Assembly (NCBI GenBank): GCA_031277685.1
Contig: JAITLV010000262.1
Location: 1 to 37,541, forward strand
Source of the DNA: Sphingobacterium sp.
Lineage (GTDB): Bacteria > Bacteroidota > Bacteroidia > Sphingobacteriales > Sphingobacteriaceae
Direction: 5' to 3'
DNA length: 37,541 nt
Part shown: positions 1-7,021 of the stretch, in pieces
Position numbering within the stretch: the first letter of the stretch is position 1
How the letters are laid out: each line of letters begins with the position of its first letter
Made by a program: the position numbers and the translations under genes
Notes under the pieces: generated by a model
Seen by the model: the letters and a program-made list of their open reading frames with translations, nothing else
Database searches by the model: none
What the model was told of the DNA's origin: nothing

Positions 1-68
1 CGTTTTTTGAATGATTCTGTCACTTGTTGTGTCGCTCCTATCTCGTGTACTTTTCCTCTAATTTCCAT
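1..68 (-). CDS. DUF3127 domain-containing protein, N-terminal fragment
   Basis: The first 22 codons of a leftward gene are visible and it runs off the left edge of the window. The ATG is at 68-66 and the peptide begins MEIRGKVHEIGATQQVTESF. This closely resembles the start of the small Bacteroidota DUF3127 family (pattern MEIxGKVxEIxxTQQVSExFKKR), proteins of about 120 residues thought to have an OB-like fold and no established function. It is transcribed divergently from the THUMP methyltransferase, with about 75 bp between the two starts. The assignment rests on this short N-terminus alone. Confidence 0.75.
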   Translation of the reverse strand, partial: MEIRGKVHEIGATQQVTESFKK

Positions 69-126
69 AATCAAAAAAATAAATATTAAAGCGTAAAATT
101 AAGCAATTTTTGAGGAAGAGTTTAAT

Positions 127-134
127 TAACTTTG
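127..134 (+). promoter_or_regulatory. Candidate Bacteroidota -7 promoter element
   Basis: TAACTTTG matches the Bacteroidota sigma-factor -7 consensus TAnnTTTG and sits 8-11 bp before the ATG pair at 143 and 146. If used, the transcript would have almost no 5' leader. No well-spaced -33 TTG was found (the nearest, at 110-112, is only 14 bp upstream), so this is tentative. Confidence 0.35.
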
Positions 135-145
135 TACAAAATATG

Positions 146-1324
146 ATGGAAGTTTTCAACACCCCCAATAAAGTTATCATTACGTGCAATAAACGCTTAT
201 CGCCGTATTTGCAACAGGAAGTTAAAGAGTTAGGTTTTGACATTGTCAGAGCATTTCCTACTGGAGTCGAATTGAAAGTCAGCGTAAATGATACGATCAA
301 GCTGAATTTGAACTTGCGCACTGCTTCGCAAATCCTGTATTCATTAAAGGAATTTTCGGCCAACAATCCGGCAGAGCTTTACGAAGAGCTAAGCACAATT
401 GCCTGGGAAGAACTGATTCAGTTCGATGGTTATTTCTCGGTTAGTTCCAATGTGGACAATGAAACAATCAGCACACCTTTATTTGCGAATGTCAAGGTAA
501 AAGACGCGATTGTAGATCGTATTAAGGACAAAAAAGGCATGCGTCCTAATTCAGGCCCTGAAAACAACAAAGCTGTCGTACACCTTTACTGGAAGGATGA
601 CCGTGCAGAAATTTTTCTAGATACTTCGGGGGAGACGTTAGCGAAACATGGCTATCGCAAAATTCCTGGCAAGGCTCCAATGCTGGAAGCACTTGCGGCC
701 TCAACTATTATCGCATCCAAATGGGACGGTGCATCAGCCTTTGTCAATCCAATGTGTGGATCCGGAACCTTGGCTATTGAAGCCGCATTAATTGCCACCA
801 ACAGAAAACCTGGACTATTGCGTATGAATTATTCTTTCATGCATTTCATTGGTTATGATGAAACTGTTTTCTTCCAGGAACGCCGCTTATTAAAAGATCA
901 AATCAACAAAAAAGCAACTCCTCAAATTATAGCTTCGGATATTTCCGAAGAGGCGATCAACGTTTCCAAGATGAACGCGCGCACGGCGGGCGTAGAACAA
1001 TTAATTTCATTTGAAGTATGCGATTTTGCAGAAACACACGTTCCTAAAGAAGGCGGAGTCATCTTATTTAATCCAGAATACGGTGAACGCTTGGGTACGC
1101 ATAGCAAGCTGGAAATTACCTATAAACGCATGGGCGATTTTATGAAACAGGAATGCAAGGGTTATAGAGGCTATATATTTACAGGAAATCCGGATCTGGC
1201 CAAGAAGATTGGACTCCGTGCGTCCAGACGTATAGAATTTTATAATGGTAAATTAGATTGTAGATTATTAGAATACGAATTATACGAGGGTACTCGCGAA
1301 AAAACAAAAGTATTGTATGAATAA
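146..1324 (+). CDS. THUMP-domain class I SAM-dependent RNA methyltransferase (RlmL/YpsC-like)
   Basis: Predicted N2-guanine methyltransferase acting on rRNA or tRNA in the cytoplasm, of 392 residues. The N-terminal part (about 8-165) reads as a THUMP RNA-binding domain. SAM-binding motif I is NPMCGSGTLAIEA (201-213). The catalytic NPPY-type motif appears as NPEYGER (309-315), the variant seen in the RlmL/YpsC group. The length fits the stand-alone methyltransferase rather than the roughly 700-residue bifunctional enterobacterial RlmL. The frame is open from a TTG at 110, but homology-like sequence begins at the ATG pair 143/146, and the start at 146 (MEVFNTPNK) is preferred. The stop overlaps the next gene by 8 bp (1317-1324), so the two are probably cotranscribed and translationally coupled. 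The exact target base cannot be read from sequence. Confidence 0.9.
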   Translation: MEVFNTPNKVIITCNKRLSPYLQQEVKELGFDIVRAFPTGVELKVSVNDTIKLNLNLRTASQILYSLKEFSANNPAELYEELSTIAWEELIQFDGYFSVSSNVDNETISTPLFANVKVKDAIVDRIKDKKGMRPNSGPENNKAVVHLYWKDDRAEIFLDTSGETLAKHGYRKIPGKAPMLEALAASTIIASKWDGASAFVNPMCGSGTLAIEAALIATNRKPGLLRMNYSFMHFIGYDETVFFQERRLLKDQINKKATPQIIASDISEEAINVSKMNARTAGVEQLISFEVCDFAETHVPKEGGVILFNPEYGERLGTHSKLEITYKRMGDFMKQECKGYRGYIFTGNPDLAKKIGLRASRRIEFYNGKLDCRLLEYELYEGTREKTKVLYE

Positions 1325-1964
1325 CATTATTGAACGCACAGTCGCATTTGTGCAAGATCGTTTGAAATTTGCAGAAGCAGGCCATGATTGGTCGCATATT
1401 CAACGCGTATGGAACAATACGAAGTTAATTTTAGAAGATGAAGAAGCTGATATCATGGTCTGCGAATTAGCAGCGCTCCTACATGATATCGCTGACAGCA
1501 AATTCCATGATGGCGACGAAACAATTGGCCCTCGCGTTGCCGGAGAGTTTTTGGCAAGTCTTGAAATTTCTCCTGAAATTATTGACCATGTCAAAAAAAT
1601 TATCTTCAACATGTCTTTCAAAGCTAGTTTGGGAGAAGTTTCCTTCCATTCCAAAGAGATGGAAATCGTACAAGATGCTGATCGTCTGGATGCCATTGGC
1701 GCAATAGGTATTGCACGTGCCTTTAGCTTCGGTGGTAATAAAGGCCGAGAAATGTACAATCCCAACATCCCTGTACAGGAATATAAAGATAAGGAAGCCT
1801 ACAAACATTCTGAAGCACCGACCATCAATCACTTCTATGAAAAGCTACTTCTGCTGAAAAATAAGATGAATACAGCAGCCGCAAAGAGAATTGCGGAACA
1901 CCGCCACCAATACATGCTCCTGTTCCTGGATGAGTTCATGGCAGAATGGAATGGTAAAAAATAA
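1317..1964 (+). CDS. HD-domain phosphohydrolase (YpgQ/YedJ type)
   Basis: Predicted cytoplasmic metal-dependent phosphohydrolase of 215 residues. The HD signature is visible: H27 in GHDWSHIQRV, H56-D57 in LLHDIADSKF, and D122 in QDADRLDAIGAIG, with the conserved ARAFSFGG stretch following. This pattern matches the YpgQ/YedJ branch of HD proteins. Bacillus YpgQ has been reported to be a Mn-dependent nucleoside-triphosphate pyrophosphohydrolase, but the substrate here is not established. The start overlaps the methyltransferase stop by 8 bp (ATGAATAA arrangement), which supports translational coupling and suggests a link to nucleotide or RNA metabolism. A strong terminator follows at 1990-2040. 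Confidence 0.88.
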   Translation: MNNIIERTVAFVQDRLKFAEAGHDWSHIQRVWNNTKLILEDEEADIMVCELAALLHDIADSKFHDGDETIGPRVAGEFLASLEISPEIIDHVKKIIFNMSFKASLGEVSFHSKEMEIVQDADRLDAIGAIGIARAFSFGGNKGREMYNPNIPVQEYKDKEAYKHSEAPTINHFYEKLLLLKNKMNTAAAKRIAEHRHQYMLLFLDEFMAEWNGKK

Positions 1965-1989
1965 ATTACAGTTAACAATAACTAAATAT

Positions 1990-2040
1990 AAAAGTGGTAC
2001 TTTAGATCTTGTGAATCAGGATAAAAAGTACCACTTTTTT
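1990..2040 (+). terminator. Rho-independent terminator after the HD gene
   Basis: A perfect 14-bp inverted repeat (AAAAGTGGTACTTT at 1990-2003 with its complement at 2025-2038) encloses a 21-nt loop and ends in a T run. It closes the methyltransferase-HD unit. Confidence 0.85.
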
Positions 2041-2075
2041 TATTCTGTTAAAAATCAGCTTTCAAACTAACACAT

Positions 2076-2843
2076 ATGAAAAAACACATTTTTAGCTGCC
2101 TAACGTTAGCTATGGTCATTTCATCTTCAGCGCTCTTCGCACAGACCAAGGCAATCGCACATCGTGGCGTATGGAAAAACAGTCACCTTCCCCAAAACTC
2201 GATTGCCTCTTTAAAAGCCGCACATGAGCTCAAACTTTTTGGGTCTGAATTTGATGTACACCTTACCAAAGACAATGTTCTTGTCGTCAATCATGACAAT
2301 GATTTTTATGGCATCGATATTGCAACAGCGACATACACAGAACTCCTGGCAAAAAAACATCCCAATGGGGAATCCATCCCAACATTGGAAGAATATATCA
2401 AAGCAGGAAAAAAATTGAAAGGATTACGTCTGATACTTGAATTAAAAACCAACAAACTTGGCGTAGAACGTACGCTTGAAGCAGCAACAAAATCTGTTGA
2501 AATGGTAAAAAATCTAAAAGCAGATAAAATAACGGATTATATCGCTTTCAGTTTTGAAGCGTGTCAAAAGATTCATGAACTCGCTCCCAAAGCAAATATT
2601 CAGTATCTCAATGGAGATAAATCACCTGCAGATGTGAATGCAGCAGGAATCAACGGTTTGGATTACCATTTTTCTGTTTTCAAAAAGAATGCAACCTGGC
2701 TACAGGACGCGCATCAATTGGAGATGAAAGTGAATGCATGGACAGTCAATACGGAGGAAGAAATGAACAATCTCATCGGCCAAAAGATAGATTTCATTAC
2801 AACAGATGAGCCAGAGCTACTACTTCAGGTATTAAAAAAATAA
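2076..2843 (+). CDS. Secreted glycerophosphodiester phosphodiesterase family protein
   Basis: Predicted to hydrolyse glycerophosphodiesters to glycerol-3-phosphate and an alcohol, outside the cytoplasm. Of 255 residues. A signal peptide (MKKHIFSCLTLAMVISSSALFAQ) precedes the GDPD TIM-barrel. The catalytic and metal residues typical of the family are present: H29-R30 (AIAHRGVW), E58 and D60 (SEFDVHLT), and H73 (VNHDND). The C-terminal strand with NAWTVNTEEEM is also typical. The next gene, 79 bp downstream, is another secreted phosphodiesterase or phosphatase. The two probably form one unit for scavenging phosphate or polar lipid headgroups, which is an inference from adjacency. The substrate is not determined by sequence. 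Confidence 0.88.
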   Translation: MKKHIFSCLTLAMVISSSALFAQTKAIAHRGVWKNSHLPQNSIASLKAAHELKLFGSEFDVHLTKDNVLVVNHDNDFYGIDIATATYTELLAKKHPNGESIPTLEEYIKAGKKLKGLRLILELKTNKLGVERTLEAATKSVEMVKNLKADKITDYIAFSFEACQKIHELAPKANIQYLNGDKSPADVNAAGINGLDYHFSVFKKNATWLQDAHQLEMKVNAWTVNTEEEMNNLIGQKIDFITTDEPELLLQVLKK

Positions 2844-2922
2844 AAATTGCTGGCAAGATCCTTAAGTAAAACGAACGGAGTACAACAAGAAAAAAACAGA
2901 AGATTAAAAACGAATTATACTA

Positions 2923-3759
2923 ATGAAAAAATATTTTATTCTAGCTGCGGCAGTATGCTTGTCTTACATTGCTTATGCACAAGATTTTGTTGCAGCTACC
3001 TACAACATAAGACAAAGGAATACGGTCGACACGGGTAATATGTGGAATGATCGGAAAGTACCTTTAACCAATTTGATCAAATATCATGGCTTTGATATAT
3101 TTGGGATCCAGGAGGGCTTTTATGATCAGGTTCAGGACCTCAAAACATTATTGCCCGGATTCGACTATGTGGGTGTAGGCCGTGATGACGGAGCACAGGA
3201 AGGTGAACACTCAGCAATTTATTACAATACCAATCGCTTTAAAGCAATAAAAAGTGGTACATTCTGGCTTTCAGCAACAGATACTCAGCATCCAAATAAA
3301 GGCTGGGATGCGGCTTTACCGCGGATCTGCACCTGGGGGATCTTTGAGGACAAAGTCAACCAAAAGCGTTTTATCTTTATGAATACACATTTTGACCACA
3401 TCGGACGCACAGCTCGGACTGAAAGTGCAAAGTTGATTCTGGCCAAAGCGAAAGAATTTGCCAAAGATCTCCCATTGATCTTAACAGGTGATTTCAATGT
3501 GGATGAAAAAGATGAGGCTTATTTTACGCTAGCCAATAGCAAAGTGGTCACAGATGTCCACGAAGTATCTACACTTAAATATGAGCCAAACTCTTCTTTT
3601 AATGGTTGGGGTAAGAGCCTTAGCGCATCAGGCCGTATTGATCATATCTTTATTACCAAACCTTTCCAGGCAAAGAAATATGGTATCCTGACTGATACAT
3701 ACATGAGTAAATTTCCTTCGGATCACTTCCCTGTTGCAACAACACTTTCCTGGAAATAG
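2923..3759 (+). CDS. Secreted endonuclease/exonuclease/phosphatase (EEP) family protein
   Basis: Predicted metal-dependent phosphoesterase of 278 residues, exported by a signal peptide (MKKYFILAAAVCLSYIAYAQ). EEP-fold residues can be placed: N28 (TYNIR), E64 (GIQEG), H156 (NTHFDH), D190 and N192 (TGDFNV), D240-H241 (RIDHIF), and D267-H268 (SDHFPV). The family covers DNases, sphingomyelinases and inositol-phosphate phosphatases. This secreted Bacteroidota subgroup (with FWLS and the GWDAALPRICTW stretch) is usually annotated only as EEP family. It lies 79 bp after the GDPD gene with no terminator between, so cotranscription is likely. The natural substrate is unknown; a phosphodiester or phosphomonoester of a lipid or sugar fits the neighbour. 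Confidence 0.88.
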   Translation: MKKYFILAAAVCLSYIAYAQDFVAATYNIRQRNTVDTGNMWNDRKVPLTNLIKYHGFDIFGIQEGFYDQVQDLKTLLPGFDYVGVGRDDGAQEGEHSAIYYNTNRFKAIKSGTFWLSATDTQHPNKGWDAALPRICTWGIFEDKVNQKRFIFMNTHFDHIGRTARTESAKLILAKAKEFAKDLPLILTGDFNVDEKDEAYFTLANSKVVTDVHEVSTLKYEPNSSFNGWGKSLSASGRIDHIFITKPFQAKKYGILTDTYMSKFPSDHFPVATTLSWK

Positions 3760-3813
3760 CCCTGTGTCAAACTGAAAATAGGTATCGCTGTTATTCTAAA
3801 ATAGCGTTTATAT

Positions 3814-3846
3814 AATAATAGTACGCTCCTTTTGGGGCGTATTATC
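3814..3846 (+). terminator. Hairpin after the EEP gene, probable terminator
   Basis: TACGCTCC (3822-3829) and GGGGCGTA (3834-3841) pair around a TTTT loop with one G-U wobble. Flanking TAAT/TTAT can extend the stem. The trailing T run is poor, so termination efficiency is uncertain. Confidence 0.5.
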
Positions 3847-3875
3847 TTTAATCACGTTTTTTCTTACACAGGATG

Positions 3876-3903
3876 TTGTGACAAAGCAGCGGTTTTGTCA
3901 CAA
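3876..3903. repeat. Perfect 10-bp inverted repeat, possible operator
   Basis: TTGTGACAAA (3876-3885) and TTTGTCACAA (3894-3903) form a perfect inverted repeat with an 8-bp spacer. No T run follows. It lies between the EEP terminator and the DUF4197 promoter, about 95 bp upstream of the -7 element. It could be a dimeric regulator site or a small hairpin; nothing else identifies it. Confidence 0.4.
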
Positions 3904-3997
3904 TGAGGTTGTGGCGTATCTGCTACGGATAACCATAAAATAGTGGATAGGGATAGCTACAATTTAAACTTTAATAAAAATTAACAGTCGATATCCT

Positions 3998-4005
3998 TAA
4001 TTTTG
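3998..4005 (+). promoter_or_regulatory. Candidate -7 element for the DUF4197 gene
   Basis: TAATTTTG matches TAnnTTTG and lies 18 bp upstream of the ATG at 4024. It supports that ATG over the in-frame TTG at 4003, which lies within the element itself. Confidence 0.5.
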
Positions 4006-4023
4006 ACAGCAAAACATATCAAG

Positions 4024-4845
4024 ATGAAATTTCAATTACTATATTGTACATTATTTGTTTCGGGTCTTTTGTACTCAAACAACAGTGAAGCTCAAATCTT
4101 CAAAAAGATTAACGAAGCATTGAATAAGGCAAATCAGGGTCAAACCGATAGCACAAAAACGACAGGTTCTTCAACTGGCTCTTCGACTTCTAGTTCAAAT
4201 AAATCGAACACGTTAACTTCCTTGTCAAGTAAGGATGCTTCACTGGGTATCAAACAAGCGTTAAGCAATGGTCTTAACCTGAGTATTGAGTCGCTGGCAA
4301 AAAAAGATGGCTTTTTAGGTGATGCAGCGGTAAAGATTTTAATGCCGGCGGAGGCTCAAAAAGTTGAGAAAACACTTCGTGCTGTAGGAATGGGCAAGCT
4401 CTGTGATCAATTTATTCAGAGCATGAATAGAGCTGCTGAAGGTGCCGTCAAAGAGGCCGCTCCTGTTTTTGTGAACGCACTGTCCAAAATGACAATTACT
4501 GATGCCACCAATATTTTATTGGGAAGTAAACCAGATGCTGCGACAACATTTTTCAAGACCAATACATCCACTGAATTAACGAGCAAGTTTAGCCCGGTTA
4601 TTCAATCCGCTATGGGGGTAAACAATGTCGACCAGTATTGGACTCAATTGACAAGCGCCTATAACAACTTGCCACTTGGCAATAAAGTAGAAACAAACCT
4701 GACCGCTTACGTTACTCAAAAAGCCATAGATGGTCTATTTATCAAAGTTGCTGATCAAGAGTCAAAAATCAGAAACAACATCGGTGGAAGCAGAAATACA
4801 AATATTTTGCAGAAAGTATTCGGCTATGCTGATGAAAAAAAATAA
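4024..4845 (+). CDS. DUF4197 domain-containing exported protein
   Basis: Exported protein of unknown function, 273 residues from the chosen ATG. A signal peptide (MKFQLLYCTLFVSGLLYSNNSEAQ) is followed by a short charged stretch, a Ser/Thr-rich low-complexity linker (about 45-70), and then the helical DUF4197 domain. The domain has the hallmark segments LGIKQALSNGL near its start, LMPAEAQKVEKTLR in the middle and ITDATNILLG later. The frame extends to a TTG at 4003, but that codon falls inside the -7 element and the signal peptide starts cleanly at 4024. It is monocistronic: a promoter-like element lies upstream and a terminator downstream. Its biochemical role is not known for the family. Confidence 0.85.
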   Translation: MKFQLLYCTLFVSGLLYSNNSEAQIFKKINEALNKANQGQTDSTKTTGSSTGSSTSSSNKSNTLTSLSSKDASLGIKQALSNGLNLSIESLAKKDGFLGDAAVKILMPAEAQKVEKTLRAVGMGKLCDQFIQSMNRAAEGAVKEAAPVFVNALSKMTITDATNILLGSKPDAATTFFKTNTSTELTSKFSPVIQSAMGVNNVDQYWTQLTSAYNNLPLGNKVETNLTAYVTQKAIDGLFIKVADQESKIRNNIGGSRNTNILQKVFGYADEKK

Positions 4846-4909
4846 GGTAAAAACAGCTTTAGGCCTGTATGAAAGGTACAGGGCTTTTAGCGAAAATTCA
4901 CCCATAGTT

Positions 4910-4950
4910 AACAAGACTTGTCAGTTTATTGACAAGTCTTGTTTGTTTTT
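4910..4950 (+). terminator. Rho-independent terminator after the DUF4197 gene
   Basis: A perfect 14-bp stem (AACAAGACTTGTCA at 4910-4923 with its complement at 4930-4943) has a 6-nt loop and is followed by TGTTTTTG. The T-rich tail doubles as the -33 region of the pepT promoter. Confidence 0.85.
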
Positions 4951-4980
4951 GGCCTAAGCCCATTAGAATTTGTAAATTTG
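4948..4980 (+). promoter_or_regulatory. Candidate pepT promoter (TTTG -33 and TAAATTTG -7)
   Basis: TTTG at 4948-4951 and TAAATTTG at 4973-4980 are 21 bp apart, which fits the Bacteroidota housekeeping promoter. The ATG of pepT lies 29 bp further on. This is the best-formed promoter seen in the window. Confidence 0.65.
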
Positions 4981-5009
4981 GTCACCCTTATCACATTAAG
5001 GCGATAAAA

Positions 5010-6272
5010 ATGAGCACATTTGAGATTAATAACATAAGTGACTTTTCCGTTTCGGAAAGATTTCAACGCTACGTACAGATTGATACACAATCTGATGCGA
5101 ATTCACCAACATGTCCTTCCACGGAGAAACAGAAAAACCTAGGTAAATTATTGGTAGAAGAACTTCTATCATTGGGCATTTCGGATGCCGCAATGGATGA
5201 AAATGGTTATATCTATGCAACGATTCCATCCAATACTTCAAAAAAAGTTCCCGTTATCTGTTTCTGTTCTCATATGGATACTTCTCCTGATTCATCGGGG
5301 ACCGACGTAAAACCATTGATACACCATAATTATCAGGGACAAGATTTAGTACTTCCGGATGATAATAGTATCGTTATCAAATATGCCGAGCATCCTGACT
5401 TGGCGAATCAAATTGGAAACGATGTCATTACGGCAAGTGGAACAACATTATTGGGAGCTGACGATAAGGCTGGAATTGCCGAAATCATGGATGCAGCCCG
5501 TCTATTGATGAAACATCCAGAGATCAAACATGGTGACATAAAGATCTTGTTTACGCCTGATGAGGAAATCGGCCGTGGAGTTGATAAAGCAGACTTAAAG
5601 CGTCTCGCAGCGGACTTTGCTTACACCATGGACGGCGAAAAAGCAGGAACAATCGAGGATGAGACTTTTTCGGCAGATGGAGCAACCTTAACCATCCATG
5701 GCGTCTCGGTTCACCCCGGTTTTGCAAAAGGCAAAATGCAAAGTGCGATTAAAATTGCGAGTGCCATCATAGCGGCACTACCAACCGATAGACTTTCTCC
5801 TGAAAGCACGAATAAAAAGGATGGTTTTGTACACCCAGTACATATCAGTGGATCCGTGGAAAAGGCTGAAATTCAGTTTATCGTTCGTGATCACCTAACT
5901 GCCAACCTCAAAAAACACGAGGATGAACTGGAAGCAATAGCGAAATCCATTGTTGAACAGTATCCAAATTGCAGCTATACATTCGCTGTTAAAGAACAGT
6001 ACCGCAATATGAAAGAAGTCTTGGATCAGCATCCGGAAATCATGGAAATTGGTATGGAGGCCATTACGAGAGCGGGTATGATCGCAGAGAGAAGAAGCAT
6101 TCGCGGTGGTACCGATGGGTCTCGTCTTTCATTTATGGGACTTCCATGTCCCAATATTTTTGCGGGTGGACATGCTTTTCATGGGAAACAGGAATGGGTA
6201 TCGGCACAAGATATGGAAAAAGCTGTCAAAACAATTTTGCATGTCGTATCTTTATGGGAAGAAAAAGCATAA
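5010..6272 (+). CDS. pepT: Peptidase T (tripeptide aminopeptidase)
   Basis: Cytoplasmic zinc tripeptidase of the M20 family that removes the N-terminal residue from tripeptides. Of 420 residues from the ATG at 5010, close to the usual 408-420. Zinc and catalytic motifs are in place: H88 and D90 (SHMDTSPD), D151 (LLGADDKAGIAE), E185-E186 (FTPDEEIGRG), the YTMDGE segment, and the C-terminal GGTDGSRLSFMGLPCPN and GGHAFHGKQEW. The frame is open upstream to a TTG at 4929, but that stretch crosses the terminator and promoter, so the ATG at 5010 is preferred. It is probably cotranscribed with the nitroreductase gene 27 bp downstream. Confidence 0.95.
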   Translation: MSTFEINNISDFSVSERFQRYVQIDTQSDANSPTCPSTEKQKNLGKLLVEELLSLGISDAAMDENGYIYATIPSNTSKKVPVICFCSHMDTSPDSSGTDVKPLIHHNYQGQDLVLPDDNSIVIKYAEHPDLANQIGNDVITASGTTLLGADDKAGIAEIMDAARLLMKHPEIKHGDIKILFTPDEEIGRGVDKADLKRLAADFAYTMDGEKAGTIEDETFSADGATLTIHGVSVHPGFAKGKMQSAIKIASAIIAALPTDRLSPESTNKKDGFVHPVHISGSVEKAEIQFIVRDHLTANLKKHEDELEAIAKSIVEQYPNCSYTFAVKEQYRNMKEVLDQHPEIMEIGMEAITRAGMIAERRSIRGGTDGSRLSFMGLPCPNIFAGGHAFHGKQEWVSAQDMEKAVKTILHVVSLWEEKA

Positions 6273-6299
6273 ATAGATTCTAAATTCAATATATTTTTA

Positions 6300-6863
6300 A
6301 TGAAAAACGACGTTTTAAAAGCAATACACTACAGAAGATCGGTATTTCAAGCTTCTTTTACGGAAGAGGAAGTCAGCAAAGAAGACATCCTCAGCATTCT
6401 GGAGGCAGCCAATGCTGCTCCAACACATAAGAGAACTCAACCTTGGCGTTTTGTCATCTTCCGCAAAGAAGGACTTCAACGCTTGGGCACCGAATTATCC
6501 CGTATCTATAAATCGGTTACCCCAGCAGAAAAATACACAGAAGCGACTGAAATCACGATGGGTAAAAAAGCGACACAATCTAATGTTGCTATTGCACTTA
6601 TTGTTAACTATACTGGTGAAGTTCCTGAATGGGAAGAATTGGCTTGTACTGCTGCCGCTGTAGAAAATATGTGGCTTGCCGCGCACTCGTTAAATATTGG
6701 TGGTTACTGGGCAACACCAGGCTTAATCAATCATTTGGGTGGTTTCCTTAATCTAGAAGAGAACCAAAAATGCATCGGCCTATTTTATCTGGGACATCAT
6801 CAATCGGATGTACGTGAACCGGTGCGGACACCGATAGAAGAAAAAATTCGTTGGGAAGAATAA
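6300..6863 (+). CDS. Nitroreductase family protein
   Basis: Predicted FMN-dependent NAD(P)H oxidoreductase of 187 residues. Family features are the N-terminal YRRSV FMN-phosphate-binding motif (11-15), the APTHKRTQPWRFVIF segment (about 41-55), and the late GGYWATPG and IGLFYLGHH segments. The length is that of the short YdjA-type nitroreductases. The substrate cannot be told from sequence: nitroaromatics, quinones or a dehalogenation-like reduction are all known for the fold. It follows pepT by 27 bp without a terminator and is closed by the strong hairpin at 6881-6914. Confidence 0.9.
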   Translation: MKNDVLKAIHYRRSVFQASFTEEEVSKEDILSILEAANAAPTHKRTQPWRFVIFRKEGLQRLGTELSRIYKSVTPAEKYTEATEITMGKKATQSNVAIALIVNYTGEVPEWEELACTAAAVENMWLAAHSLNIGGYWATPGLINHLGGFLNLEENQKCIGLFYLGHHQSDVREPVRTPIEEKIRWEE

Positions 6864-6880
6864 CGTCCCAAAACTTATCA

Positions 6881-6920
6881 AACAAAGGGCTCGAAATTAT
6901 TCGAGCCCTTTGTTATTTTG
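6881..6920 (+). terminator. Rho-independent terminator after the nitroreductase gene
   Basis: A perfect 15-bp stem (AACAAAGGGCTCGAA at 6881-6895 with its complement at 6900-6914) has a 4-nt loop followed by ATTTTG. It ends the pepT unit. Confidence 0.88.
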
Positions 6921-6966
6921 TTTACTACAATGAACGACATAATCACTTTTTGTTCACTGTAGTAAA
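6921..6966 (-). terminator. Second hairpin between convergent genes, probable PUL 3' end
   Basis: TTTACTACAATGAAC (6921-6935) pairs with GTTCACTGTAGTAAA (6952-6966) with one wobble and a 16-nt loop. It lies 55 bp past the last PUL gene and probably marks the leftward transcript end. Read leftward it lacks a clean T run, so it may protect the 3' end rather than terminate by itself. Confidence 0.5.
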
Positions 6967-7021
6967 AAAACTGTTATGTATACATGGATCAGTCCCGAGC
7001 CGCCAAATAAGCTTTATCTGT

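Noticed and set aside
2847..3038. 63-codon rightward frame between the two secreted phosphodiesterase genes
   Set aside because: It overlaps the EEP signal-peptide region in another frame and shows no domain.
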